Assembly (NCBI RefSeq): GCF_017751145.1
Contig: NZ_CP046640.1
Span: forward strand, 2,832,137-2,896,136
Length of the DNA: 64,000 nucleotides
Direction of reading: 5' to 3'
From: Iocasia fonsfrigidae
GTDB taxonomy: Bacteria > Bacillota > Halanaerobiia > Halanaerobiales > DTU029
Each line of letters opens with the position of its first letter. Positions within the stretch are counted from its first letter, which is position 1. The notes beneath the pieces were generated by a model, which was not told the origin of the DNA, made no database searches, and worked only from the letters and a program-made list of their open reading frames with translations. Position numbers and translations under genes: made by a program. Below are positions 26,503 to 35,272 of this stretch, piece by piece.

Positions 26503-27441
26503 CGTGCAGTAACTGATTTTATTATTAATAGACTAGATCCAAAGATTGGAGATAGAATAGCGGATTTTGCTTGTGGGACTGGTGGATTCTTGATTTCAGC
26601 TTTAAACCATATGAAATCAAGTAAGGAACATTTTACTACTGAAGAAAGTGAAACAATTAAAAAATCACTTCATGGTATTGAGAAAAAACCTATGCCACAT
26701 TTATTATGTTGTACTAATATGATTCTTCATGACATTGATTTTCCAGATATAATACATGATAACTCATTAGCAACAGATATCAGGGATTATCCTGAAGCCA
26801 AGAAATACGATATTATAGCTATGAATCCTCCATTTGGTGGTAATGAAGAAGAGGGCATAAAAATGAATTTTCCTGCTGAGTTTAGAACATCTGAAACTGC
26901 TGATTTATTTATGACCCTTATCATTAATAGAGTAAAGAAAAATGGTCGTGTAGGTATTGTATTACCAGATGGCTTTTTATTTGGAGATGACAATGCAAAA
27001 ATTGCTATTAAGAAAAAATTATTGGATGAATTTAATCTTCATACTATTGTAAGACCTAATGGCGTTTTTGCACCGTATACAGATATTAATACTAATCTAT
27101 TATTCTTTGATTACAATGGAACAGGAACAGAGGAAGTCTGGTACTATGAACATCAATTACCTGAAGGATATAAGAAATATACAAAAACAAAGCCAATTAA
27201 GCTGGAAGAATTTAAAGTAGAACAGGATTGGTGGGATAATAGAAAAGAGAATGAATATGCCTGGAAAGTAACAAAAGAAGAGATAGTTGAAAAAGGTTAT
27301 AACCTGGATATTAATAATCCCTATGTTGAAGAAGATGAATTAAAAGACCCTGAAGTTATCCTTGCGAGATATAATAAATCTGTTAAAGAAGTAGAAGAAG
27401 TTCAGGGAAAAATAATTGCAGAATTAAGGAAGTTGATATAG
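26503..27441 (+). pseudogene. hsdM: 5'-truncated type I methyltransferase gene (hsdM)
   Basis: From 26503 the frame encodes RAVTDFIINRLDP, then the AdoMet-binding DFACGTGGFL and the catalytic MNPPFGG of N6-adenine methyltransferases, and continues to the family C-terminus. About 150 N-terminal residues typical of HsdM are missing. The ORF's apparent start at 26437 lies in the antisense of the neighbouring TPR fragment and is accidental. The catalytic core survives, but loss of the N-terminal domain and of the partner subunits makes function unlikely. Confidence 0.8.
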
Positions 27442-27531
27442 GTGAACAGGATTGAGAATGTAATAGATAACTTTAAGATAATATTCAATACAAAAGATAA
27501 GGTACAGAAATTAAGAAATTTAATAAATTAA
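27442..27531 (+). pseudogene. hsdS: hsdS 5' fragment
   Basis: Directly after the hsdM stop, GTG begins 29 codons reading NRIENVIDNFKIIF...VQKLRNLIN. This matches the usual N-terminal helix of specificity subunits (QKLRxxIL, normally followed by LAVQGKLV). The frame then stops. No target-recognition domains and no hsdR are present in the window. Confidence 0.6.
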
Positions 27532-27582
27532 ATTTGTTTTTTTTATACACCAAATTTGTTCCGGAGCTTTTTTTAACATAAA

Positions 27583-27606
27583 TAAAAAAGACTCCTTTTA
27601 GGAGCC
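27583..27606 (-). terminator. Intrinsic terminator at island repeat A
   Basis: GGCTCCTAAAAGGAGTC followed by TTTTTT on the minus strand, a compact hairpin with a good T tract. It lies next to att-like repeat A. Confidence 0.7.
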
Positions 27607-27614
27607 GGTAACAC

Positions 27615-27636
27615 TGTTGTCAAATTGTTGTCAAAA
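27615..27636. repeat. att-like direct repeat A
   Basis: Two tandem TTGTTGTCAAA units (the first base of the first unit is changed). The same 23-bp unit pair occurs at 34342-34364 and 36317-36339. Its repetition inside a tRNA-linked island suggests integrase arm sites or scars of nested insertions. Confidence 0.75.
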
Positions 27637-27771
27637 CTAATTATTAGTTATTTTAAAAACCGTTACAACCCTTGTTATAACTGGAATCTAACTATAAATT
27701 ATATATAGATGTCTGCTGACTGGGAATCATTTTACTCTCTTTAGCCAATTTATACTACTTATTTATATCTT

Positions 27772-28491
27772 TTATTCAAAACTAATGATACCTAATTGTA
27801 AAAATGCAATTGATAATAAACTTAATGTTTTGTACGTTGATTTCTTTAAATAATAATTTTCCTGTTTATTAAATATCTGTATATTAGCTCTTGAGAAGTT
27901 ATCTATATCTAAGTCTATTTCTTCATTTTCAAGATAATTTTTTAATTCAACTACAGCATTTTTAATTGAATCTTCATGAATATTGTTAATTTGTATGTGA
28001 TTATTATTAGAAATAAATATTTTTGCCTCTGATCCAAGTGCAAAATCATTATCATAAGAATCAGTTAAAAAATTAGATATAACAAAACTTTCAACAGATG
28101 GATAACTCAATAACAAAACTCCACCTCGTAAATCGCCATTTTCATAAGGATCTCTCAACTTATAAATTAATTTTTTTATTAACTCGACATCTGTATTAGA
28201 TTTAGGATCTCTATCAAATAAATAATATATAGCAGTATTGTCAACAGGAAAATTATAATCAATTATTAATGTTTCAAATATATTATCTAAGTAATTATTT
28301 TCATCCTCAACAAATGATATATGTGATTCTTCTGTGTTTATTACTGCAACTCTTGAATTTTTATTCTTATTACTTTGAAAATAATTAGGTCTATTTCGTC
28401 TTTTCTCAATGTATTCATAATCAAGAATACCACAAAAGATCTTCTTTAATAACGAAAATTCAGTTCTCCCGCCTTCAACAATAAACAACAC
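27772..28491 (-). CDS. TOPRIM-like protein, partner of the upstream ATPase (OLD/RloB-like)
   Basis: This 239-residue protein has FIVEGGRTE at the N-terminus (conserved TOPRIM Glu), IYYLFDRDPKSN (the acidic DxD) and LLLSYPSVES, the order seen in TOPRIM-type nuclease domains of OLD, RloB and PARIS AriB partners. I cannot assign the exact family. It begins at GTG 28491, with no clear ribosome site, six codons after the ATPase stop and in the same frame, so it would be made by re-initiation, coupling or readthrough. Together the pair mimics a split OLD protein, a class known in phage defence. Confidence 0.6.
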   Translation of the reverse strand: MLFIVEGGRTEFSLLKKIFCGILDYEYIEKRRNRPNYFQSNKNKNSRVAVINTEESHISFVEDENNYLDNIFETLIIDYNFPVDNTAIYYLFDRDPKSNTDVELIKKLIYKLRDPYENGDLRGGVLLLSYPSVESFVISNFLTDSYDNDFALGSEAKIFISNNNHIQINNIHEDSIKNAVVELKNYLENEEIDLDIDNFSRANIQIFNKQENYYLKKSTYKTLSLLSIAFLQLGIISFE

Positions 28492-28509
28492 TCGACCAAT
28501 GTTTTTTCT

Positions 28510-29667
28510 TTATTCAGTTTCATCATAGTTTGGAAGCCCCTCAAACACACCACTTAAATACATTTTTTCAATATTTTGTGCCAGTCTTGGTTGCTCATCA
28601 GAAAATCTTTTAAGCCAACTACCTTCTGGCCCACTAAAATTAACTGAATAAATTTGATCTGGTCTTAATATTGATGTAGTTAATATATTAGTAGAATGTG
28701 AGACAAAAAATATCTGAGATGATTCAGAATTTCTCATAAAATATTTAATTAATAGTTCTTCCAACTCATTATGAAAACCACTAGAAAATTCATCCACTAA
28801 TAAAATCCCTTTTTTATTAATAATGTTTATGAAAGAAGGCAATATATTTAATAAAGTCTGGTTTCCTAATGATTCCTCTTCATAAGGAATAACAGTATCT
28901 ATATCTTCTCTTCTAAAAAAAACCGTTTTTGAATCATCTCCAGTTCGTAGTTTTATCTTACCATCCGAAAATTCTTTTGAGTATTCTATCACCTGATTAA
29001 AATTATGTTTATTAAAAAAGTTATTAATATCATCTGTACCTTGAGTATTTAAATAATCATTTAACACTAAATCATCTTTTCCATAGGAAATTACTTTTCT
29101 ATCAAATGCATTTATATATATTGAATTCTGAAGGTATTCAAACCAACATTTTAATGTTTCATTACCAGCAAATTTAGTATTAAAATATAAAGTTCTTAAA
29201 AACAATGTTTCATTATCTAAATCATTCTCATCATATAGATTTTCTTTTTGGTCTATAATTGAGGATCTTGCTGTTAGCCCCATTCTATCAAGTAATAAGT
29301 TGTTATCAATATACAATTTCTCCGATAGTACATTCTTAACCGGATTATTGATTACTAAATACCTTATTTCTTTTTTATTAATATTAAAATAATAATCTAA
29401 TGTGAACTCTTCTTTGTCAGAAAATAAACATTTAAATATTCTTGAATTAATGTCTTTCTCTCTAAATAATAAATCTAATAATAGCTTTATAGCAATAATA
29501 ATATTTGACTTTCCAGATGCATTAGCCCCTACAAACATTATACCTTTTAGCACTCCACTTTCTGCGACATTAATATCTTCTAAAAATTTATATTTTGTCC
29601 TGGAAAAATCAATCTCTGTTTCATTTTTGAATGACTTAAAGTTTTTTAATACTATTTTTGATAGCAT
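28510..29667 (-). CDS. OLD/AbiL-like AAA ATPase of an anti-phage type pair
   Basis: An SMC/ABC-type ATPase of 385 residues: the N-terminal ISKIVLKNFKSFKN segment (here LSKIVLKNFKSFKN), Walker A (GANASGKSN), Walker B (GILLVDEFSSGFH) and the switch region FFVSHSTN. This is the AAA_15/AAA_21 class found in OLD, RloA, AbiL and PARIS systems. ATG 29667 follows GAGGAG by 8 nt; a GTG three codons earlier is less likely. Its own promoter lies just upstream. The UAA stop is followed in frame by the TOPRIM-like gene. The reading frame appears intact, unlike neighbouring island genes. Confidence 0.8.
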   Translation of the reverse strand: MLSKIVLKNFKSFKNETEIDFSRTKYKFLEDINVAESGVLKGIMFVGANASGKSNIIIAIKLLLDLLFREKDINSRIFKCLFSDKEEFTLDYYFNINKKEIRYLVINNPVKNVLSEKLYIDNNLLLDRMGLTARSSIIDQKENLYDENDLDNETLFLRTLYFNTKFAGNETLKCWFEYLQNSIYINAFDRKVISYGKDDLVLNDYLNTQGTDDINNFFNKHNFNQVIEYSKEFSDGKIKLRTGDDSKTVFFRREDIDTVIPYEEESLGNQTLLNILPSFINIINKKGILLVDEFSSGFHNELEELLIKYFMRNSESSQIFFVSHSTNILTTSILRPDQIYSVNFSGPEGSWLKRFSDEQPRLAQNIEKMYLSGVFEGLPNYDETE

Positions 29668-29687
29668 TGTTCTCACTCCTCTTTTTT

Positions 29688-29717
29688 ATTATACCACATC
29701 TTTATTATTATGTGCAA
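29688..29717 (-). promoter_or_regulatory. Promoter of the ATPase/TOPRIM pair
   Basis: TTGCAC at 29717-29712, an 18-nt spacer and an extended -10 TGGTATAAT ending at 29688, about 20 nt before the ribosome site. Confidence 0.65.
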
Positions 29718-29921
29718 TTTTTTTACTATTAATACCTATACAAGTGTAATTTTTTTACGATAGTATAATTAATCTAATTTTTTTATATAAATTTTTAAAC
29801 AATTTCAGGTATTGCTCAAACATCAGGATTATTAAATCTATTTTACTTATCACTCTAACAAATAAATCGTTTCATTTCTTTTATATCTGAATCTATAGAC
29901 ATATAAAACAATCACCAAAAA

Positions 29922-32813
29922 CTATTTGATACTACCCAACAATTCATTGGCTACTTCTAAACTATTTAACCTCATAATACTTTCCTGTGATTTCCCATAA
30001 CTTAATAAACTAATGTCTCCATACCATACTAATTGATTATCAATTGCTGCAAATTTCTGGTATAACTGTTCTTTAAATTTTAGTTCAACACCTTCGGATT
30101 TAATCATATCATATATCTTAAGAATACTTTTTCTTTGTTCATTCTTAAAATCATCAACAGGACGGGTTATTATAATTACCTTAACATTATTGTTTGAGGC
30201 ACCAGCTAATAATTTTAACATATCTGAAGTTTTTCTTTTATTGATATAAGGACTAACGATAAATATTTGTTTATTAGCTGCAGCAATATCAGTAGAAAAG
30301 GTAGTTAAAAAATTAGTATTATCGAATATAACACTAATATTATCCTTTTCTTTCAAATCACTTTTAACTTTATACCCAATTGTTGCATATCCCTTTAATC
30401 TTTTTTGATACATTCTTTCAAGAACCTTTATATGAATATCAACATAATCATAAATATATACTTCTTTTTTCTCTTCATATAATCGATGCAATCTACCGGC
30501 ATACTGTTGTAGTCTACCCTTCCATGATATTGGAAAAGTTAAAAAAAGAGTATCCAATCTTGGATAATCAAAACCCTCACCAATATATTTCCCGGTAGCA
30601 ATGATAAGTATATTCTCAGAGACGGGAATATTTTTTAATTTTTCTTCGGTCTCCTTACGTTCTTTAGCAGTTAAGCTACCTGTAAGTACAAAAATATTTT
30701 TTATTTTATTCTTCAGTAAATCATAAAGTTTCTGGACATGTGCAGTTCTTTCAGTTAATGCAATAATATTCCTGCCTTCATCTATATTTTTCAAAATATC
30801 CTCGCTAATTAATTTATTTCTTATTTGATTATTTGCAATATAAGAGAATACTTCCTGTATTGAATTATATTTTATTCTTTTCTCTGTTACGGGCATTTTT
30901 ACAGGAGATATCCTTGGGATTACAAAGTGGTCAAATGGTCTTTCTGCCGCCTTTTTCTTTGGACTCTGCCTGTAACGAATATCACCAAGACACATAAAAA
31001 AAATTGGATGGTGTCCATCTTTTCTAATTGGTGTAGTAGTTAAACCATATACATATCTGGCACTAACAGTCTTTAATAATTTTTCATAACTAAAAGAAGC
31101 TGCATGCTGACATTCATCTATAATAACCATCCCATAGTCTTTGACTAAATCCTTAACTTCTCCTTTTCTAACTAAAGACTGGATTAAAGCTATATCAACA
31201 ATCTGTTTCTGTTTGCTTTTTCCTCCTCCAATTTGACCAATTATATCAAAATCTTTTTTTTCTATATTATTATTTTTTTGAGCTAAATTCTTATTAATCA
31301 TTAGAAATTTTTTTACAGTATTTCTCCATTGCTGAACAAGCTGTCTTGTATGAACAACAATTAAAGTATTAACTTTTTTCTCAGAAATAATATTTGCCCC
31401 AACCACTGTTTTACCAAATGCTGTTGTTGCAGAGAGGATACCTGTTTCATATTTAAGCAATTCACCAACCGCTTCAACTTGAGTAGGTCTTAATTGACCA
31501 TTAAAGCTTACATCTATCTTCATTCCTTCATTTCTTTTGTCAATAAGATCAATTTCAGTATTACCCTTTTTGAATAAGATATTAAGCTCCTTCTCACAAC
31601 CACGGGGCAAACATAAATATTGGTCTGTCTCTTCCGACAATGAAATAATTCTGGGCTTATTATAAGTTGGTAAACGCATAGCCTGTGCTTTATAAAATTC
31701 AGGATTCGGAAAAGCACCCAGTCTCTTTATTTCATTCATTAGTTTTTGAGATAAACCTTCTTTTTCAATATATAACATATCAGCTTTAACTATAGAAACA
31801 CTACTGGGATAATCTGAAAAAAACATCACAGTCTGAATAGACTTTTTCTCCCAAGGTTTCTCATCTTTATCTGTCCCAAAATTACCAAGTTCATTACCAG
31901 TTGTCAGTTCAAGAATATATTTTTCAACTTCAGATTTCTTTATCTTTTGTATATCAGATAGAAATTTCCATTGATCTTCATATGCTACAAAGTTTTCATC
32001 TACAAATAGACTGTTTCCATCTTTTCTGGCCAACTTTTGTAAGGGGAGAGAAATTAGGTTTCCCAGGCCACCTTTTGGCCTGGTATCCTGGTTTGGAAAT
32101 AATCTATCGTATGATTCAAATTTAATTTCATGCCTTTTTTCCATAGCATAAGTTATTATTGCTGTACCAAATTTTCTTGCAAGAGATGCTGATATTTTTT
32201 CTGCAAAGAAAAACCAGACATGTGCTCCATTTCCCGACCGTGAACGTTCAATATATAAAGGGATATCTTTTTCACTAGAAATCTGTCTTAATATCGAAAC
32301 ATCATCTTGCCAGGTCCCTTTATCAAAATCAATAGCAAGAAATTTACAGGTTTCATCCTTTAATAATGGGTAAACACCTATAATTTCTTTTCCTAGTAAA
32401 TGATTTCTTATTACTGTTTCTGTTAACTTATCAAATTTTCTATGTTTACAATTTAAACATTTAACTTTTGGCTTTTCACATAATCCCTGGACCCATTCGT
32501 TTATGCATACAGGTGAATAACCTGTATTCCCGTTTTTACTCTTCCATCTATGAGCATAAACATCTTCTCTTCCCTGAAAAAGTGATTTAAATACATCTAT
32601 CTTTTTATCAGGAGAATTAACTATATTTAGCTCATTAGAATTTTGTTCTTCCACATTCTCTTGATGATTTTTATTGGAATCAATATTAATCTTATTATTC
32701 TCGCTGTCAAAAATTAGATCATATTCTTGATGGTATAAAGAAATTTCTTCTTTTAGTTTTTTATTCTCTTTCAATAACATCTTATATCTTTGATATAATT
32801 CATTATAATCCAT
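29922..32813 (-). CDS. TOTE-type conflict protein: primase, SF2 helicase and PLD-like domain
   Basis: A 963-residue multidomain protein. A coiled coil (1-60) precedes an archaeo-eukaryotic primase region with zinc-like CEKPKVKCLNCKH and the catalytic FLAIDFDKG (about 161). An SF2 helicase follows, with AFGKT (about 467), DECQ (about 568) and QYAGRLHR (about 773). The C-terminal 125 residues are PLD-like, but the HxK histidine is replaced by Tyr (YQKFAAIDNQLVWYG). The primase-helicase-nuclease layout is known from TOTE conflict systems. The ATG follows GGAGGG. The intact frame suggests a working gene. Confidence 0.85.
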   Translation of the reverse strand: MDYNELYQRYKMLLKENKKLKEEISLYHQEYDLIFDSENNKINIDSNKNHQENVEEQNSNELNIVNSPDKKIDVFKSLFQGREDVYAHRWKSKNGNTGYSPVCINEWVQGLCEKPKVKCLNCKHRKFDKLTETVIRNHLLGKEIIGVYPLLKDETCKFLAIDFDKGTWQDDVSILRQISSEKDIPLYIERSRSGNGAHVWFFFAEKISASLARKFGTAIITYAMEKRHEIKFESYDRLFPNQDTRPKGGLGNLISLPLQKLARKDGNSLFVDENFVAYEDQWKFLSDIQKIKKSEVEKYILELTTGNELGNFGTDKDEKPWEKKSIQTVMFFSDYPSSVSIVKADMLYIEKEGLSQKLMNEIKRLGAFPNPEFYKAQAMRLPTYNKPRIISLSEETDQYLCLPRGCEKELNILFKKGNTEIDLIDKRNEGMKIDVSFNGQLRPTQVEAVGELLKYETGILSATTAFGKTVVGANIISEKKVNTLIVVHTRQLVQQWRNTVKKFLMINKNLAQKNNNIEKKDFDIIGQIGGGKSKQKQIVDIALIQSLVRKGEVKDLVKDYGMVIIDECQHAASFSYEKLLKTVSARYVYGLTTTPIRKDGHHPIFFMCLGDIRYRQSPKKKAAERPFDHFVIPRISPVKMPVTEKRIKYNSIQEVFSYIANNQIRNKLISEDILKNIDEGRNIIALTERTAHVQKLYDLLKNKIKNIFVLTGSLTAKERKETEEKLKNIPVSENILIIATGKYIGEGFDYPRLDTLFLTFPISWKGRLQQYAGRLHRLYEEKKEVYIYDYVDIHIKVLERMYQKRLKGYATIGYKVKSDLKEKDNISVIFDNTNFLTTFSTDIAAANKQIFIVSPYINKRKTSDMLKLLAGASNNNVKVIIITRPVDDFKNEQRKSILKIYDMIKSEGVELKFKEQLYQKFAAIDNQLVWYGDISLLSYGKSQESIMRLNSLEVANELLGSIK

Positions 32814-32990
32814 ATTATTAGCTACCCTCCAGAAACAACTATAATTCTGTTTATTAAGGTAATATATAATTTCGAAAGTTCCTAATAATTACGCTTTGCC
32901 TATATTCGTAAATAAATCATCGTTGGTGTTAGTTCAATAAAATTAGTGACAATATTGTTATCCACAACTATACTTTTTTGGTAGTTTGTT

Positions 32991-34133
32991 TTAAGTCTTG
33001 TTATATCCAGAATTCTTCCACCTTTTAGCTTTTCTTCTCATTTCTGAAACAGGTATATTTAGGACAACAGCAGCCTTATTAATAGTTATTTTTTTCTCTA
33101 TTACTAACTTTCTGACCAAAGCAAGTAATTTCTCATTCTTTTTAATATATTCTCTAGGGTTAGGTTCAGCGGTCTCAAATCCCCTTTTTCTTAAAAACTT
33201 AAATAATGCTCCCAAAGTTGGACCATCAATTAAACCATTTTCTTTTAAGGCCATTATTAAACTTTTAGCACTAACACCAAAATCTTTTTTCTTTTCAATA
33301 ATTAAATCCAAATCAACGTAGCCATCAAAATAATAACTATAACTTTCCAGCACTTTGGCCGGTATTAAAAAAGACATGGCAAAATAATCTGCAACTTTTT
33401 CCCTAATATCTTTAATTCCAGAGTTAGTATATTTCAATTGAGATACATCTTTGCTATATTCCTCTCGATGAAGTATTAAATGCCCCAATTCGTGCACAAC
33501 TGAAAAGATTTTTCTCTCCTCTGGAATATCTTTTCTATCATTAATAAATATAAAGGCACCTTTATCCTTTGAATAAGCAGATAATGCATCTAAATTTTGG
33601 TCATATATTTCCTGGGCCATAATGTTAATGTTATTTTCCTCAAAAAGATTAAAAATATTTACATTAAGTGCATCATCTACACCCATATACCTTCTCTGTT
33701 TTTCAGCAATTTTAGCAATAGTCTCTTTTTCTTTTTTAGATAATTTATCTCCTTTAATCTCTATATTATATTCTTCAGGAATATAATCCTTAATTTGTAA
33801 ATCACTCATCTCAATTACTTCATGGTAATAATTAAATCTTTGACTAATTTGTTCTTTTAATATCTTATTAAAGTTATTTTCAAGATCATCAGCTCTAAAC
33901 ATAAAAGCCATATCATCTTCATTATTATCTTGAGATAAAAAATAGTCTATCGACTTATTGAAATGTTTTGCAAGTTTATAAAGTTTACCACAATCTAAGA
34001 TCCGTTCTCCGTTAAGATATTTAGAAATAGTCTGACGAGTAACATCGATAATTTCTCCTAATTCTTTCTGACTATAGTTATTTTCTTCTTGAACCTTACG
34101 CAAATTGTATCCAATAATTTTGGCAATATTCAT
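32991..34133 (-). CDS. XRE regulator fused to an ImmA/IrrE zinc peptidase
   Basis: An N-terminal Cro/C1 helix-turn-helix (YSQKELGEIIDVTRQTISKYL) is followed by a middle linker and an ImmA/IrrE-type metallopeptidase motif, HELGHLILHRE. Such proteins cleave or relieve repressors or antitoxins on damage or phage signals, or act as antitoxin-type regulators. I use ATG 34133, eight nt from AGGGGG. It lies upstream of the TOTE gene on the same strand, so it may control it. A TTTAAT-17-TATAAT promoter with extended -10 is at 34261-34233. Confidence 0.8.
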   Translation of the reverse strand: MNIAKIIGYNLRKVQEENNYSQKELGEIIDVTRQTISKYLNGERILDCGKLYKLAKHFNKSIDYFLSQDNNEDDMAFMFRADDLENNFNKILKEQISQRFNYYHEVIEMSDLQIKDYIPEEYNIEIKGDKLSKKEKETIAKIAEKQRRYMGVDDALNVNIFNLFEENNINIMAQEIYDQNLDALSAYSKDKGAFIFINDRKDIPEERKIFSVVHELGHLILHREEYSKDVSQLKYTNSGIKDIREKVADYFAMSFLIPAKVLESYSYYFDGYVDLDLIIEKKKDFGVSAKSLIMALKENGLIDGPTLGALFKFLRKRGFETAEPNPREYIKKNEKLLALVRKLVIEKKITINKAAVVLNIPVSEMRRKAKRWKNSGYNKT

Positions 34134-34232
34134 CTTCTCCACCCCCTAATATCTATTATTACACTAATTTGTTATTTTTATATTACTATTTTATTATATT
34201 TTTATTCATTTATGTTATGTTTTGTTAACATT

Positions 34233-34261
34233 ATTATACCAGCTTCTATAAAAGTATTAAA
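34233..34261 (-). promoter_or_regulatory. Putative promoter of the XRE-ImmA gene
   Basis: TTTAAT (34261-34256), 17-nt spacer, TGG-TATAAT (to 34233). The transcript would have a leader of about 95 nt. Confidence 0.45.
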
Positions 34262-34341
34262 GGCCCCGTTAACCTGTCTTAAATATTTTTATAAAAAAGA
34301 AGACACAGAAGTCACTTTGTTCATGGTTCTATAAATTTTTA

Positions 34342-34410
34342 TTGTTGTCAAATTGTTGTCAAAATAAAAGAGAGCCCTTTGTAAAAGGCTCTAAGATCTT
34401 TGATATAACC
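34342..34410. repeat. att-like direct repeat B with terminator
   Basis: The 23-bp repeat (34342-34364) is followed by AGAGCC (34371-34376) / GGCTCT (34387-34392) and TAAGATC.TTGATATAAC. Nearly the same 69 bp occurs at 36317-36384, just beyond the tRNA-Thr 3' end. The similarity stops where the tRNA CCA would be. Confidence 0.8.
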
Positions 34411-34750
34411 AAAACCTACAATTTAAAATAAATGTACTATCAGCTGATTTGTAGATATTAAGTCAACCATATATTCTTCTCGGGTCATAATAGAACTTGT
34501 TATTTGGCAATCCAAATGTAGACCACATTTGGAAAATCAGAAATAATCCGGCACTGCAATGGTTCAACACTTTTCTTGTATACTGTGTATTGGCTGTAAA
34601 AATCTTTTATTTTATATTCTTTAAGCATTATAATGTAACCAAGTTCATGAGCTTCATAGGCCTTAGCCAGACTTGGCTTGGCGAATGAATTTGGGTGTAG
34701 CGACAGCGGAACCTTAAACCCCATGTTTATGTGTGGTTGGACAACCCCAC
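34411..34750. other. Intergenic stretch without recognised gene
   Basis: A 74-codon minus-strand frame (34500-34724) exists but has no family signature, no ribosome site and an atypical composition. It may be a remnant; I do not call it a gene. Confidence 0.4.
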
Positions 34751-35200
34751 TTAAAAAGGTATATCCCCATTAAGAAAATCATAATCCACATTAATTTCAA
34801 GTTTTTTATTATTCATATCATCTTTTTTATCATCATTATCTTCTTTTATATCTTTCTCATATTCTTCCCATGTTATTCCATAAGGAGCACCACCTGACGT
34901 ATATCCTGCTATAAAATAAAAATTACTATCTTGCCAGGGGGCTAATTCACTCTTTTCTTCTCGCTTTTTCTTTTTACCAGCTTTTGACTTAGCCTTATAT
35001 TGTTTCAAAATTTGCACTTTATATTTTGGATCAATTTCGTATCCTAATAATTCCAATTCAGCTATAGCACAAACTTTATCTACTCCAAACCATTTACTAT
35101 AACCTTTAACTATATTTTTCCCTTCATATGTAGGAACCCAATTTTCAGCTACAGTTAATCTTTGTTTTCTATTATATCTTTTTCTTCTTGGAGCAACGAT
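34751..35200 (-). CDS. Hypothetical protein with unusual start
   Basis: The coding frame extends upstream of the TTG at 35056: RRKRYNRKQRLTVAENWVP and GYSKWFGVDKVCAIAELELL lie in phase with the rest. The only codon after a good ribosome site (AGGGGG, 7 nt) is ATC at 35200, and no ATG/GTG/TTG exists between it and the upstream stop. The ending FYFIAGYTSGGAPYGITWEEY is a conserved-looking motif also found in uncharacterised Bacillota proteins, by memory. Function is unknown. It may instead be a gene whose true start was lost. Confidence 0.5.
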   Translation of the reverse strand: MVAPRRKRYNRKQRLTVAENWVPTYEGKNIVKGYSKWFGVDKVCAIAELELLGYEIDPKYKVQILKQYKAKSKAGKKKKREEKSELAPWQDSNFYFIAGYTSGGAPYGITWEEYEKDIKEDNDDKKDDMNNKKLEINVDYDFLNGDIPF

Positions 35201-35272
35201 TTTAAATCCCCCTAGACAAAATATTATCTGATGTCAAGATTCTTTCTTGAGCCTGCATTTTCTTTTAAGCTT

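Noticed and set aside
34500-34724. 74-codon minus-strand open frame
   Set aside because: No ribosome site, no recognisable domain, and adjacent to att-like repeat B; may be a relic but unsupported.
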